Notes under the pieces: model-generated | What the model saw: the letters and a program-made list of their open reading frames with translations, nothing else | The model's database searches: none | Told to the model about the DNA's origin: nothing | Position numbers and translations under genes: made by a program | Shown: one piece after another, positions 1 through 11,830 of the stretch | Layout of the letters: the number at the start of each line of letters is the position of its first letter | Position numbering within the stretch: the first letter of the stretch is position 1 | Origin: Gordionus sp. m RMFG-2023 | Taxonomy: Eukaryota; Nematomorpha; Gordioida; Chordodea; Parachordodidae | Direction: 5' to 3' | Length of the DNA: 64,000 nucleotides | Assembly (NCBI RefSeq): GCF_954871325.1 | Contig: NC_088779.1 | Coordinates: forward strand, 3,164,846-3,228,845

Positions 1-339
1 TAATCCATATAGCAGTGAGAAAGTTTTTTAATTTGAAAAATAATTAATTCCCTTTTTTCAAAAAAAAAGATATTATATGGTTGAATTATTTTTGGGGAGA
101 AAGGTAGTGACGGGAGGGAGTGTTGGGGGAATTATTAGCCTAAAATTATATTTTAAGAAAACTAATGTATTTATTTAATGATAACTTAATTTCCCTCTTC
201 CCCCATCCATTTTGTTGATACCAATGGTTTTAGATATATATAGTTCTCCGAATGATAAATTCGAAAAAGCCATATTAAATGTGCAATATCGGGAAATTTA
301 ATACATAAAAATAATCCTTTCTTGTTCAACTTTGGTAAA
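1..339. other. AT-rich non-coding stretch
   Basis: I see no coding frame, RNA gene or recognisable element in this first stretch; it is homopolymer-rich AT DNA. Confidence 0.5.
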
Positions 340-556
340 TAGTGTTTTAAACGCTTCGAATTAAACTACTCTTAACTAGCGGCTGAATCATGATTTTAGC
401 AAAAATAATATTATCTAAGCCTCGAGATTTCGCTGATAGATATGCAAACTTTTCTGCCAATTACGATAAAAATATTCAAGTTTGCGTATTTTTTTGGATA
501 AACATCTCGAGCTAATATGTTTTTAAAAATCGGTTAGATAGAGTAGTTTAACTAAT
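340..556. mobile_element. Diverged MITE, family 1
   Basis: An old copy of the palindromic MITE that recurs through the window. It starts at an AGTGTTTTAAACG-type end and closes near 556 with a partly inverted AGTTTAACTAATAC end. The middle keeps the family core AAGCCTCGAGATTTCGCT. Flanking duplications are not evident. Confidence 0.55.
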
Positions 557-3394
557 ACTACACATGGGTGTGAAATGGATGGTGTTGACATTTTTAGAAA
601 TATATTTTTTTCTTCTTTGTGTTTTTTTTTTAAATGCGATATCATCCCTTTGAGTTACACTAGCCTAGGGGACCCTTATAGAAAGGTGAGGGGATGACAT
701 TTTTAAAAGTATTCCTAAATGCTATCTATGTTTTACCTATACCTGGTCTCCTTCTCCTTCTAGCTTATAATTTTTTTTTGCCTACCAATTTATTTTCTTT
801 AAAATTACAAGTTAGTATTATATAATGATGCTTAATTTTAATTGATATTTTAACTCAAGTATCCTATTATTGTTTTTAATAAATTAAATTGATAATGATA
901 ACTATAAAACGATTTATTTTGTATTTAATTTTAATATGCAACAAAAAACAAGGTATTTAAGATGGTTACAAAATATTTTAAGAATATAAAATATAAAGTG
1001 ATTTTAAAAAATGCTTTCATCAAAATAAGGGGTGATAAAAAAAAATGAAAAATTTCGTTTTTTAAAGAGAAAAATAAATCAGTTATTAAAACAATATTTT
1101 AACCAAATTTTTAAGGCTATCGAAAAATTTATTTTGTTTTGAAAATATAAGATTAATGAAGGGATTTATAAAAATAATTGTGATAAATGAACAATTGAAA
1201 CACATTATTGGTAGATTATTTTGATTTGCATGTAATCATCGTTGAAGAAAATTTCTAAGGGTTTGTAGCCTTCTTGAGTTTCAGCATATACAATGGGTTT
1301 TTGATTTGCGTATCATCATCGATAAAATAAAATTTCTAGAGGTAGTTGTAGCCTTCTTGAATGGTCGTATACATCACTCTGGAAGATTCATATACTTATA
1401 TTAAATAAATTATTGAAATATTACGATAAAGAATAACAAATAATCAATTAGATTTTTAGATATGTATGGAAAATTGATCTGAATCCGTTGATTCAATTCA
1501 TAACAGAAAAACTAAACCTTAGATATAAACTTTATTATTTAAAAAAAATTATCTATCTATACTTCTAAAGGCCATTTTTATTCGTAGTTTTTTTATAAGG
1601 AGGTATCTTGGTATTCCACATGATTAATTACTAACTTACGTTTTTCAATGTGATTTATAAACACACTTTCTATCATTGACAGTGGATTGATATAATAACG
1701 TAGAAGGCCCTTTCATTTACAGCTAATAGTTCCATCTAAGGCTTGTTCATCGTTTTAGATATATGTTTCAAATATTGTTATTCCCTTTATAATAATTGAT
1801 CCCGATATTCAAAATGCTGAAATTATAAATAAAATTTACTAGAAAGTTTTCGTTTTAAAAAATCACATTGGAAATCGCAATTTAGGAACTTAAAAACTAG
1901 AAATCCAGGATATTTCCTAATGTAAAAAAAAAACTAGGAATGAAACTGGCATTTAGAAATATGTATAAATAATTTTTTTTATAGCATTTTTTTCTCTAAA
2001 ATTTTTATAATGTATATTACCTGTTATTATAGCATTTTACATAACCTGTTTACTATTCCTTCGAATGGATGATAGCAATCATGTAAAAGAAGGATCCCAT
2101 AATCACACTGCTGGGCGCTGCTGCATCGGGATCCTGAGTAAATCAACTTTAATTACAAATATGAATTTTTCCCAAGTTCGTATAATACCGTATTGGAGAA
2201 ATATCGGGGTAGATTGTGTCTCCAATCCTAAAAATATTGATATACATAACTATTAGAATAGATAATCTATATAATGTAACTTCTCCTGCTTTCCTCATTA
2301 AGAAAATTTTTACAAAATCCAATATCTAAGCAAGTTTTGAATATGTAATTTTTAAATTATAAATATATTTTTAAAGTTAAATATTAAATTATTATATATC
2401 TAAATTTAAATATTTGTTTTTTTTAAAAAATTAAAAAAAATTTTGTAATTTGTTAAGCAATTGCGCTGCATTTATATATAGATTTATAAAAAATTTTTTA
2501 GTCTACTTAGAATTGTGAAAAAAAATAAAGGATTCTAATAAAATAATAATATTGTTTATTTAAATAAATTATGCTTTTCTTAAAATAAGTAATTTGCGAG
2601 TTTTCAACCTTCTCTTTCAAAAAAAAAGAAATTCTATTAAATAACACACTTGAATAAAATAAAAAAATACACTTTTATTGTTTTTTTTTTATAATAATCT
2701 AAACTTCCTCTTGTTTTGTTTATGAATTAACGATTTCTCCATTTTCAATATTAAATTAATTATAAAGAATGAGAATTTCAAAATAGGATTAAAATCTCCT
2801 TGTTATAATATCAATTTATTAAAATGGATGTTTTTGGTTTTACCACTCATAAACAATTTTTTCTTTAAACGTTTAATTGCAAATAAAACGACGTGACAAT
2901 GATATACTCAATAGCTTTGAATGGTTTTACTTAATAAATATAACGCCATCCTATTATAAATTATTTATAATATATTACCGGGAAAAATACGGATATTTTT
3001 TAAGGATACAACTTCAGTTTTTAATTTTTGAGCATATAAAATCCCTAAATTTGAAACTTTTAACGCGAAAAATTTTATCGTGAAAAGTTTTTATAGCGAA
3101 TGGATTTTATAGCCAATACGTTGATTTTATAGCCAATACGTTACAACGAAACTTTTATCGCGAATGCAATATAGCGTAAACTATTTCGCGATAACTTTTA
3201 TTTTAAAGCATTCTTTGCCCAGAATATTTTATCGAGCAATAAATATCAAACATAACGTAAGAATTCAATCTTAGCCCATCGGGCTTAGGCTGGGTATTTC
3301 CTAAGAAATAGTTTTGGTTCGGGCTAGATAGGGCTTAAAATATTTAATATTTTTATAATTGTAAAATAAATTCGTGCTGGGCGAAAAATGCATC
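557..3394. other. AT-rich intergenic DNA with short local repeats
   Basis: No convincing gene is seen. A 63-codon frame at 2065-2256 has no family resemblance and is probably chance. Two direct repeats of a unit containing ATTTTATAGCCAATACG lie at about 3110-3145. The stretch 3050-3240 is rich in TCGCGA-like words that recur at 29770-29850, suggesting a further dispersed repeat. Around 3260-3330 there is a GGGCT-rich patch of the kind found near hAT ends. Confidence 0.4.
1220..1384. repeat. Two diverged tandem copies of an ~80-bp unit
   Basis: Two copies start with TTTGATTTGC and share the words AAATTTCTA and GTAGCCTTCTTGA. On the minus strand the copy at 1220-1300 can be read as a short peptide-like stretch (QEGYKPLEIFFNDDYMQIK), while the same frame of the other copy is interrupted. 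It may be a leftover exon or chance. Confidence 0.5.
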
Positions 3395-3860
3395 CAAAAT
3401 TGAGCGTTTCAAACGCTTGCAAGAAAAATAATGTATATTTTAAATGGGCTTGTGGCAAATTGGTAAAATTACAGTTTGAACGTTAGCAAAACCATTTTTT
3501 TTTAAAAAAAACTCTTTTTCAATACTTTTGTTTATTCTTAGTTTTGTAATAATTATATAAAAATTGTAATATAAATAACTTACTTATATCCTAAAAAAAG
3601 GGGGAATATTTAGAAATTAACAGAAATAAGTAGGCAGACGAAAAGTAATATTTAGAAATTAAAAGAAATAAGAAAGCAGACGAAAAGGAATATTTAGAAA
3701 GTAAAAGAAATAAGAAGACAGATGATAATATGATTTTCAAATACGACTTCTTTTTTTTTTAAGAAACTTATTCAAAATTTTTAATCAGTCGGATCTATAT
3801 AAAAAAGATAACCCCAATTTAAACAACGGACACATTACGTTTTTCGAACGCTCAATTTGG
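3395..3860. mobile_element. MITE family 3 (AATTGAGCG ends) with internal triplication
   Basis: The element is bounded by AAATTGAGCGTTT-type inverted ends: AAAATTGAGCG near 3397 and CGCTCAATTTG near 3857. A second copy lies at 9148-9543. Between 3603 and about 3730 a unit of roughly 44 bp (AATATTTAGAAATTAA...GCAGACGA) is repeated three times, whereas the copy at 9.3 kb has it once. No transposase frame is present. The superfamily is not assigned. Confidence 0.65.
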
Positions 3861-4341
3861 GCGCCGAAAACAAATATTTCGTTTGGAATTGGAGCGGGTA
3901 AGAATAATTTTTATATAATATATTTGGAGGGGGGGGGGGGGGGGGTGTGAAAAATTAATCCCGGTGAAGATCGCTAATGTGCACTACATATTTATTTTAT
4001 TATTTAATATTACGAAAATTAGGGATCAGACAGAATTTATAACCGATTCAAATAAGATTTTTTTTTTCCCAAAGTGGCAGGGGTCTATTTTTTTTTTAAT
4101 ATATAATTTTTTTCAAAGTTTTTTGGGGTTTTATTGCATATATTTTGGATATTGATTTTTTAAAAAAAAATATACAAGTTTTTCAGATAAATTCTCGATA
4201 TCTAAGTAAACGGCTCACTTGGGCATTAACATGTGATATGGTTAGCAAAAAATAATTAAGTGGTTTAAATTCCTATTTCGTTATTTCGATTTAAAAAATT
4301 TGGGATGAAAATGCAGAGCATAATTTTCGGTATATTAAAAT
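3861..4341. other. AT-rich spacer with poly-G run
   Basis: It contains a G run of about 17 at 3930-3946 and short AT runs. The 63-codon frame at 3964-4155 is phenylalanine/isoleucine-rich and looks like chance translation of AT-rich DNA. Confidence 0.4.
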
Positions 4342-4553
4342 AAGTGTTGTTTAAAAGGATCGATTTGAGCCGTTTTTTTTGAAAACGGCGAACTCGATAT
4401 TATGGCCAGAAAAATATTGCCTAAGCCTAGAGATTTCGCTAGATGTCTAATCCAAAACCTTTGCGTCATCTATGAGCAAAATCTTTAGGGCTTGGAGTAA
4501 AATTTTTTCTGGATAAAACATTGGGTTAGCCGCTTTTAAAAATCGGCTAGTAT
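4342..4553. mobile_element. MITE family 1 copy
   Basis: It begins GTGTTGTTTAAAAGG, has the palindromic arm GAGCCG...AACGGCGAACTCGATATT, the core GCCTAGAGATTTCGCT, and the opposite arm GGGTTAGCCGCTTTTAAAAA. The right tip is lost. Confidence 0.7.
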
Positions 4554-5329
4554 AATAATATCATGAATGGGATCTGTTGATTTATCTATTGATCAAAAAT
4601 TATAAACTTTTGTGCTGGACAATGCTCATATGGCATTATACGATCCATTTTAAAAGTTAAATCAGTAATTGGGAAATTATTTAAAAAAGTGTGTAATTTC
4701 TAGAAAGGCAGATTCATATTTAAGCTATAAACTTATCACAAATAACTTTCCTTTTAGCTAAGACAGGAACACGGTAAATTTTAAATAATTTGGTGAAAGC
4801 AAAAAAAAATACTAGAAGAAACATGATATAAAATGTATATAAAAAAAATGAATATATATATTAAATATAAAAATATACAACCACGGCACCAAATTTAAAA
4901 TATCTATTCGAGTCAAATAATTATTCGCATCAACATTATTACCATGTTAACCGATTTACTTAGGTCTACCCCCAAACTATCGATGAAGGTAAAAAGTTTC
5001 TAATCTTCACTTAAACCCGCAACTACATGTTCTTTAGAAGATGCCAAGTAATATATCGATTATCTAGGATAAAAATTTTAAAAAAGCAAAATGGACACAG
5101 TAATTGCAAGTTTAGTTTTTTTTAAGATTAGAAAGTAAAGGCGGTTCCCTATAATTCTTCATAAAAAACAAGTCACTTTTAACCTTTTCTCTCCCCCTCT
5201 TTGCATTTATCTATTATAGATATTTTATTTTAACTTCTCTAGGCCTATTATACCTCCTCAGTTTTCTTTAATCTAAAAGCCTTCTTCCCAAATCATTTTT
5301 CTTTTCTTTTTTTGCAGTAAAGGTTATAG
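4554..5329. other. AT-rich non-coding stretch
   Basis: I see no gene or recognisable repeat here. Confidence 0.4.
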
Positions 5330-5860
5330 ATTTGCATTGAATGCAATCAATCGGCAGACGCGTATGGGAGACATGCTCTCCGCTGTAAATTTATATCAAA
5401 AATCAGCCGACATGATAAAATAAATGCAATAATAGCATCTTTTTTAAATAAAGCCAATTTTCCCTGTATTTTGGAACCTACATCCTTTTTAGATAAAAAA
5501 ACGCCCTGACGGCAAAACCGTCGTACCTTTTTCCATGGGAAAGCCTTTAATGTGGGATTTTACCTGCATTGATCCCATGGCTCCATCCAATAATTCCCAT
5601 GATCCCCTTAACAGAGCCGAATCTCTAAAAAATATAAAATACTCACACCTTATGTGTGATAACCACTTTGTTCCTATAGCAGCTACATCAACCTACTCCT
5701 TTGGACAAACGGATTTAGATCTATTCAAAAATATCCAAATCAATAAAAAAAATCATACCTTTCTCCATTTTACAAACTCAAGCAGAAAATCGACGTATCT
5801 ATAATTAGATCTAATTATCAAATATTTAAAACATCATGGCCCGACCTCGCCATTTGTATC
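5330..5860 (+). mobile_element. 3' fragment of an RLE-type non-LTR retrotransposon
   Basis: This is a 5'-truncated copy of the same LINE family as the larger copy at 18.5-21.4 kb. It keeps the end of the zinc knuckle (GRHALRC at about 5368), then RPDG and WDFTCID, the PD...D signature of the restriction-like endonuclease of R2/CRE-type LINEs. The last part (5535-5804) reads on through APSN and HFVPIA, a C-terminal stretch missing from the longer copy. One frame change separates the knuckle part from the endonuclease part, so the copy is dead. 5' truncation is normal for LINEs. Confidence 0.8.
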
Positions 5861-7990
5861 AATCTTCTTTTTTTTTAACTTAAACTGTTATATGACATAT
5901 TTTATTATATTCTCTATATTTTTTATATAATAATATTTTATCATATTTGTATATGAATTTTAATAAAAAATTGAATTTTTATAATAATAATAATTAAAGA
6001 AAAATGGATTTGTCATTAGTTTTTTAAATAAATCTAAAAATTAAACAATTTTGTTGTCCAAATATAATGCCAGTTATCGCCAGTTGGGCATGATGTTTTA
6101 ATTATAATTCATCTCATGTAAAATTTAATCGAGGGGAAGATAGAGTCGAAACTTATAATGTTCAAGCAGCGATCTATATTTCACCAATCGATTTGCTAAA
6201 AATATATACTAATTTTTTTTAATAAATTGGTCTCATAGAACTTTGATAATTAACAAGTCATTTAATATTATAAAAAGTTTAAGCAGTGATGTAAAACTAT
6301 GAGGACTTGATTTCGGGCCAAAATGTTTGCCACCATTATATTTGCATTTTGTAATGATATATATATTTTTTCAATATCATTTTTATTTTATTTAAACCTT
6401 TCGTTATAACATGTCGTTCTAGTAAAAGGCCGAATTTTTAGACCTAATTTATGTGTTTCGATCATAGCAAGAGCTTTGAGATCAGCTAAAATTCTATCTC
6501 AAATCTCTACTATGTCTTTTTAAATCTGATGGAAAACATCTAGGTGGGATATCTCAAATTCCTTAGAAAGAATTGTCTGAAATCACTCGTGCATTCATCT
6601 ATTGGCTCTCTATGATTAAACTCCTATCCTTGAAGAAAAGGGGTATTTAAAAATAGCAAAATGAGCAGAGTTTGGCAATGACACATATTCATTCCTATAA
6701 TTTCCTGGAAATAGTTCTTTAAACTTTTTTAATAAGCTTGGCTTTCACATTCGTAAACTTAAGGGTGAGTGAAGGCTTCTTCTTGGAGAAAAAGTAGCCA
6801 TTGCCATTCACAAGGCTAATTACATTAACTTTGGTAGCGCATCATCATACAAGGATGATTATTTTTAATAATAATATATCAAATTTAATACTTTTCATGA
6901 ATTATAACTTATTATAAGCAATTTTAAATATTTTTCAATTTATATTCTATTTTTTCAATTTATTTGATGAATATGGTTTTAAAATTTGACCAATAAAGCT
7001 GAAAAACAATAATTGATATTAATTAAAAATTTAAAATAGAAGAAGAAGAAGAAAAAAACTTAAATGGAAGTATTTTTCCAATCGTTTTCCAAGAAAAAAA
7101 GATGTTCCCATTATTTTGCTTCTAATCATTCTTAAAATCTAAAACTAAAGATAAGATGTTATTCGCATCGTTCACCATATGTTTAGTGCGTGACGCGCAT
7201 AGAAAAAGGAGTCAGGCATAGAAGCCATATTGCGATCTATACGTTGCTAAATGATATTGTACTCCTTCATTTTATTCAATTTTTTTATAGTAATAATTTA
7301 ATTATAAAAAATTATAGTATTTAACGATTAATATCATAATACGGACCATAAAATGGCATCTACATCTGGTTACTTATTTTTAATAAATGTTTTGTAAATT
7401 TTTAGGACATAGCTTTTCCAAAAAAAATATTATTTCCATTTTTAATGACAGACTTTCAGCAAAATAAATGATTGAAAAATGACAAATAAAACCATATGAT
7501 GAACACTCCCCATAGCTCTTAGAACTGATGCTGTTGAACCGCTAGATTTGAGCCATGCAGAAAAAAAAAATTTACGCAAAATGGAGTCGTTTAACAACGC
7601 TACTTAAAACAAGAACCTGAAACGGAATATGGGTAAACGCGTAGAAATAAAACTGCACCTAGTGTAATGTTATAAGTAGAATGCGCTTTTCGTTTATTCA
7701 AAGATAGTGTCCATGATAGTTTCGTTCATCAAGATGGGATTAGATTCCCTCGATGATTTTCTACGTATATTTTTTTTTCTTCTGGGAGCCTATAGATTAA
7801 TAATTTCCCTGCCCAAAATTCATACTAAATATTATTAAATTTTTTTCAAGGAACACTGTTTTTCTTGATGATGATATAATTATTCAAATATTTATTTTTA
7901 AGTAAATATTAATAAAATTATTAGCTGTTTATAATAATGCTTACTATAATATTTGTAAATCTATAATAATAATATTAATTTGGATTTTTT
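5861..7990. other. AT-rich intergenic DNA
   Basis: I found no convincing coding frame on either strand and no clear repeat family. It separates the LINE fragment from the 3' end of the Kunitz gene. Confidence 0.4.
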
Positions 7991-9816
7991 TTAAACATTG
8001 CAAACTGTACCATCATTTTTTATTTCATTCTGGCATCGATTAATACATTCCTCTTTACTCCAAAAATTGTTGGCATTTCCACCACATCCACCATAGATAA
8101 ATTCTTTGCAACTTTTACTATCTGAGTCGTAATAGTAGTTTAAAAAATAAGCTCTGCAATTTCCAGTCTCTGCTGCCAAATAACAATAACCTTTTCGGAA
8201 CATGAATAAATTATTATTTCAATATAATATCTTTAAAGTGTCTCTTTTTCCTTTTTTTTCTTTAATAGTATATACTTAAACTTATTAATTTGATATTTCC
8301 TCAATTCTAAAATTATCTTAATGTTTTTAAAGTAAAGTCTATTATAAAAACGAATTATGAAACAAGTCTATTCTGCATCATATTACGTATTATATTTTAC
8401 CTTTTATCTGATGCTGTATATATTGAAATATAATTTTAAAATGATATAACATTTAAGGTTTAATTTTTATCTTGATATTTTAAAATTTTAAAAGCGATAC
8501 CTTATAAAAATTAAAATATTTATACTAGGTCTATGCATGGGTTGGGTTGCGGTAGATCTTGCTAAGATAATAAAACAAATAAAAATACAAATAATTATAA
8601 AATGATAATTTCTAGTTTTTTTGATTGTTTTTTATTTTCCTCTCTCATTTGATCTATTATCTAACAATTATTTTGTCTTGTCTCTATTCACATATTATAT
8701 TTCACCTTTTATTTGATATACTGTATGTGTATATATTGAAATATAATTTTAAAATGATATAGCATATAAGGTTTAATTTTCATCTTGATATTTTAAAACC
8801 TATAACTTTATAAAATCAAAATATTTATACTAGGTCTATGCTTGGGTTGGGTTACGGTAGATCTTGCTAAGAAAATAAAACAATAATTAAACAAATTATA
8901 AAATGATCATTTCTAGTTTTTTTTTAATTGTTTTTTATTTTTCAAAATACGAAAGGAGTATTCAACTCTTAAAAATATACTAATAAATCTAATAGGTTTA
9001 TATAACTATGACAATCATTATGTCTTTGTTTCGGTAAACAAATTTTTTGTTTAAATAACTCAATTTAGTGTTTCCCCTATATATATGGATTTTTTTAAAA
9101 AACAGATCCCAATTAAGATTCTAGCCAAAATAATATTACAGTGAGAACAAATTGAGCGTTTCAAATGCTGCATTGCAAGTGTCAATAATGCCTTTCAAAG
9201 CCTCGTGCGAAATGGTAAAAATACCGTATAGCGTTAGCAACCATTTTTTAAAAAAAAAACGCATTACAGGTTTGCTTTTACATTCTTCGCTTTGATATTA
9301 TATAAAATGTAATATAAATAACTTTACTTATATATCCTAAAAAGGGAATAATATTTAAGAAATTAAAGAAATAAGAACGCAGACGATAATATAATTTTAA
9401 AAGACAAATCCTTTTTTTTTGTTAGAACTTATCTAAAATTTTGAATCGACGAAAATTAATAAAAAAAAAGACAACCTCAACAAGGGACGCGTTACGTTTT
9501 TTTTTAATTTAAAAATTACGGCAAAATGTAAACGCTCAATTTGTGCGCACTTTTATGTAATCCTGGAGATTTTACTCATAAGTGGCTAAAAAGGTCTGGA
9601 CCGCCATTCGCCAAATTTCGAGGCTTATATAATATTATTTTGGGCTAAAATCTTAATCGGGCAGTTTTTTAAAAATCTGGCGGTTCGTAATACCAACTCT
9701 ATTTTAAAAAATATATATATTATAAGAAAGGTATTTTATTTTTTTCACTCACCATCGAACCTGCTTTGAGTCAGAGCCACACCCAACAAACAGAAGATTA
9801 GGAAAATTATATTCAT
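7991..9816 (-). CDS. Secreted single-domain Kunitz (BPTI-type) serine protease inhibitor
   Basis: Two exons: 9753-9816 (start at 9816) and 7991-8190, joined in phase 1, giving 87 residues. Exon 1 is a clean signal peptide (MNIIFLIFCLLGVALTQ) and ends at a G|GTGAGT donor. Exon 2 holds one complete Kunitz domain with the exact spacing C-x8-C-x15-C-x7-C-x12-C-x3-C, including GNCRAYF and FIYGGCGGNANNF. The residue after the second cysteine, P1 of the reactive loop, is Arg, so a trypsin-like target is expected; P1' is Ala. The acceptor (AAAAG at 8191-8195) has a poor pyrimidine tract, so the exact join is less certain than the domain. The 1.56-kb intron is full of repeats. The role (digestion, venom, host interaction or defence) cannot be told from sequence. 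Confidence 0.85.
8388..8942. repeat. ~300-bp tandem duplication inside the Kunitz intron
   Basis: Two diverged copies (about 8388-8640 and 8690-8942) share TATATTGAAATATAATTTTA, ATTTATACTAGGTCTATGC, GGTAGATCTTGCTAAGA and a poly-T tail region. The duplication is local and non-coding. Confidence 0.75.
9066..9690. mobile_element. MITE (family 1 relative) interrupted by a family 3 MITE
   Basis: The outer element runs from about 9066 to 9690. Its left arm has AATTAAGATTCTAGCC and its right arm GGGCTAAAATCTTAATCGG. It resembles the variant at 22556-22790. It is split at 9148-9543 by a second element with AAATTGAGCGTTT/AAACGCTCAATTT ends, like the one at 3.4 kb. The nesting gives the order of insertion. 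Both lie in the Kunitz intron. Confidence 0.65.
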
Positions 9817-10704
9817 TTTAAAATAAACTTCAAGGCTCAAATTATATTTGGATTAAATTAAGAATTAGATTTTGTGCAAATAAAAATTAAATTTTTAATT
9901 AACTTATCCTGGTTATTTTATATATATATATAAAAATTATTTTATTACCTCCTCCGACTTTTTTTAAATCTATATCTTTTTCCTGTTTAAAATTTTCAAG
10001 CAAATTTTATTTATAATAGACGTAATAAATTTTCGAAAAATTAAAATTTAATTCCACTTTTTTATTAAAAGAGAAATGATAAGAATTTTTGTTAAAAATT
10101 ACCTATTAAGCTATATCCATTTTACAACACACAATTTTTTTAAAAGGCCAATAAAAAAAGGGATATTAAAATGAAGTCTTTTTATGATAGTTCCAGAGAT
10201 TATAAGAGAATATAATATTTTTTAAAAAATTTATAATAATCTAAAATACAATTTCGCGTTATATTATGAGTAAGTGTCGTGAATGGCGGAACTGCTTTTA
10301 TTTTTATAGCTTTAGCAAGTGCTAGCTAATTTTATTTTAATAGCTTTAGCGGTCGCGTTATCTTATTTTTTTGAAAATTTAAATATATGAAATTATTTCA
10401 TAAATTTATCATAAATTTTGAAATGACAAATAATACCGAAATTTCATTATACGCTTATTTTAAACTGTCGTTTTTTTTGTATTATAAATCAAAATCGACA
10501 ATATAATCGAAAATTATTTACCTCTATAATTCCCCTAGGGAAATTACTGTAATGCAATAGATTATTTAATAAAATTTTATTCGATTCGTAGATAGAACAA
10601 TATAAAATTTTAATATGGTGATAGTTTGATGGGTGTTGTTTAATTTTCTCGTTAATTTTTAGTCTTCGAGGTTGAGTATTGTAATAGTATGGAGCGAATA
10701 CCAC
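9817..10704. other. AT-rich region upstream of the Kunitz gene
   Basis: This should include the Kunitz promoter, but no TATA box or initiator stands out against the AT background. The 71-codon frame at 10489-10704 has no family resemblance. Confidence 0.35.
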
Positions 10705-11650
10705 CGGTTATCGTGGTATAGTGGTTTAGTATGCCTAGTACTTCCAGTGTGATGTTCTTCTCAACGCCCATTGTTTGCAATGAATGCTTGTAAAGAATCT
10801 GCTGACAAAAACGGAACCGACTTGTTTTCTCCTAAATATGTGATCTTTTCTACAGGAATTATCACCGATTTGGTGTCATTCACTACCAATTCTCATGCTC
10901 AGCCTTGTCCAGAAAGGCTATGGTATCTCTGAATACTAAGCTATATGCCCGTATTTAGTCTGGGTTACGGTGAAAGATCATTTACATCAGCACGGGCAAT
11001 GGACCTACAACGAACTTGTAGATTAAGGATTTAGGCTCCCATTTTGCTTGTTCCCAACCCCATGCTACAGATTTCGCGTAGATCTGTTTTTCGATGCGAT
11101 ATCTCTCACGAATTTGTATGATAAGTCGTTCTTAAGCTCTTCCACTGCAATCTTCGAGGGAAACTCATACACTTCTTCCTTTTAATTGATATCCAGGCGA
11201 TCTTTCCGCTAGGCATATAGCCTTCATAAAGTGCTTAGCAATTTTAAAAAACATTGACTTGTTTGTTTCCGTCGTGACATTAAGAGTTTTCAGCTCTTTA
11301 TCGGCCAAAAAAAATTCTCTGGAATCCGAAGTCTGATTGATAGTATGTGGAAGGGTTTTTCTATTGTCCTTTTGGCTATGACCACTAAAATTGCGGGGCT
11401 GGCTCGTGTTGGATGATAGCTTCAGTGTCTTTATCCGTAGCTAGCTTCTCCATTATTTGTTGCGTCTAGACAATGTAGTTTCCATTTTAGAGTTAAGATT
11501 TGTGACTCATCGTTGGTTTCTGTTTCTCTATTTTGTTTGCTTTGATAGCTTCCATGTCAACTTTCATAGCTTTGGCCGTAGCTTCCCGCATGGACCTAGT
11601 TTAGATAGTGGAGTCTAACGAATTTAAGATCTTTTAACAATTATTTTGCG
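10705..11650 (-). pseudogene. Decayed coding-like block, family not recognised
   Basis: Base composition here is clearly richer in G+C than the flanks. Minus-strand reading gives short stretches that look protein-like, but no frame stays open for long. It looks like an old broken gene or retroelement relic. The plus-strand start (GGTTATCGTGGTATAGTGG) also resembles a tRNA A-box region. I cannot name the family. Confidence 0.35.
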
Positions 11651-11689
11651 TCGAATTATGGTTTAATATTTTTAAGCTTCTTTTATGGC

Positions 11690-11830
11690 CGGGGTGGCCT
11701 GGTGGGTTTATGTTGTATGCTTGGAAACAGAAGGTCCCAGATTCAATTTTGGTAAGAAAGGTAAATCAGTTTTTTTTTCGATGACTGATTTGTAAAGACA
11801 TTAGATAGGATGAGTTTCTGAGCTGATAAA
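11690..11830 (+). mobile_element. tRNA-derived SINE head (relic)
   Basis: The sequence GGGGTGGCCTGGTGGG followed by GAAGGTCCCAGATTCAATTT has the spacing of tRNA A- and B-box promoters (B box decayed from GGTTCGATTCC), with a tRNA-unrelated body after it. It is not a working tRNA gene. The 3' limit is uncertain. Confidence 0.45.
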
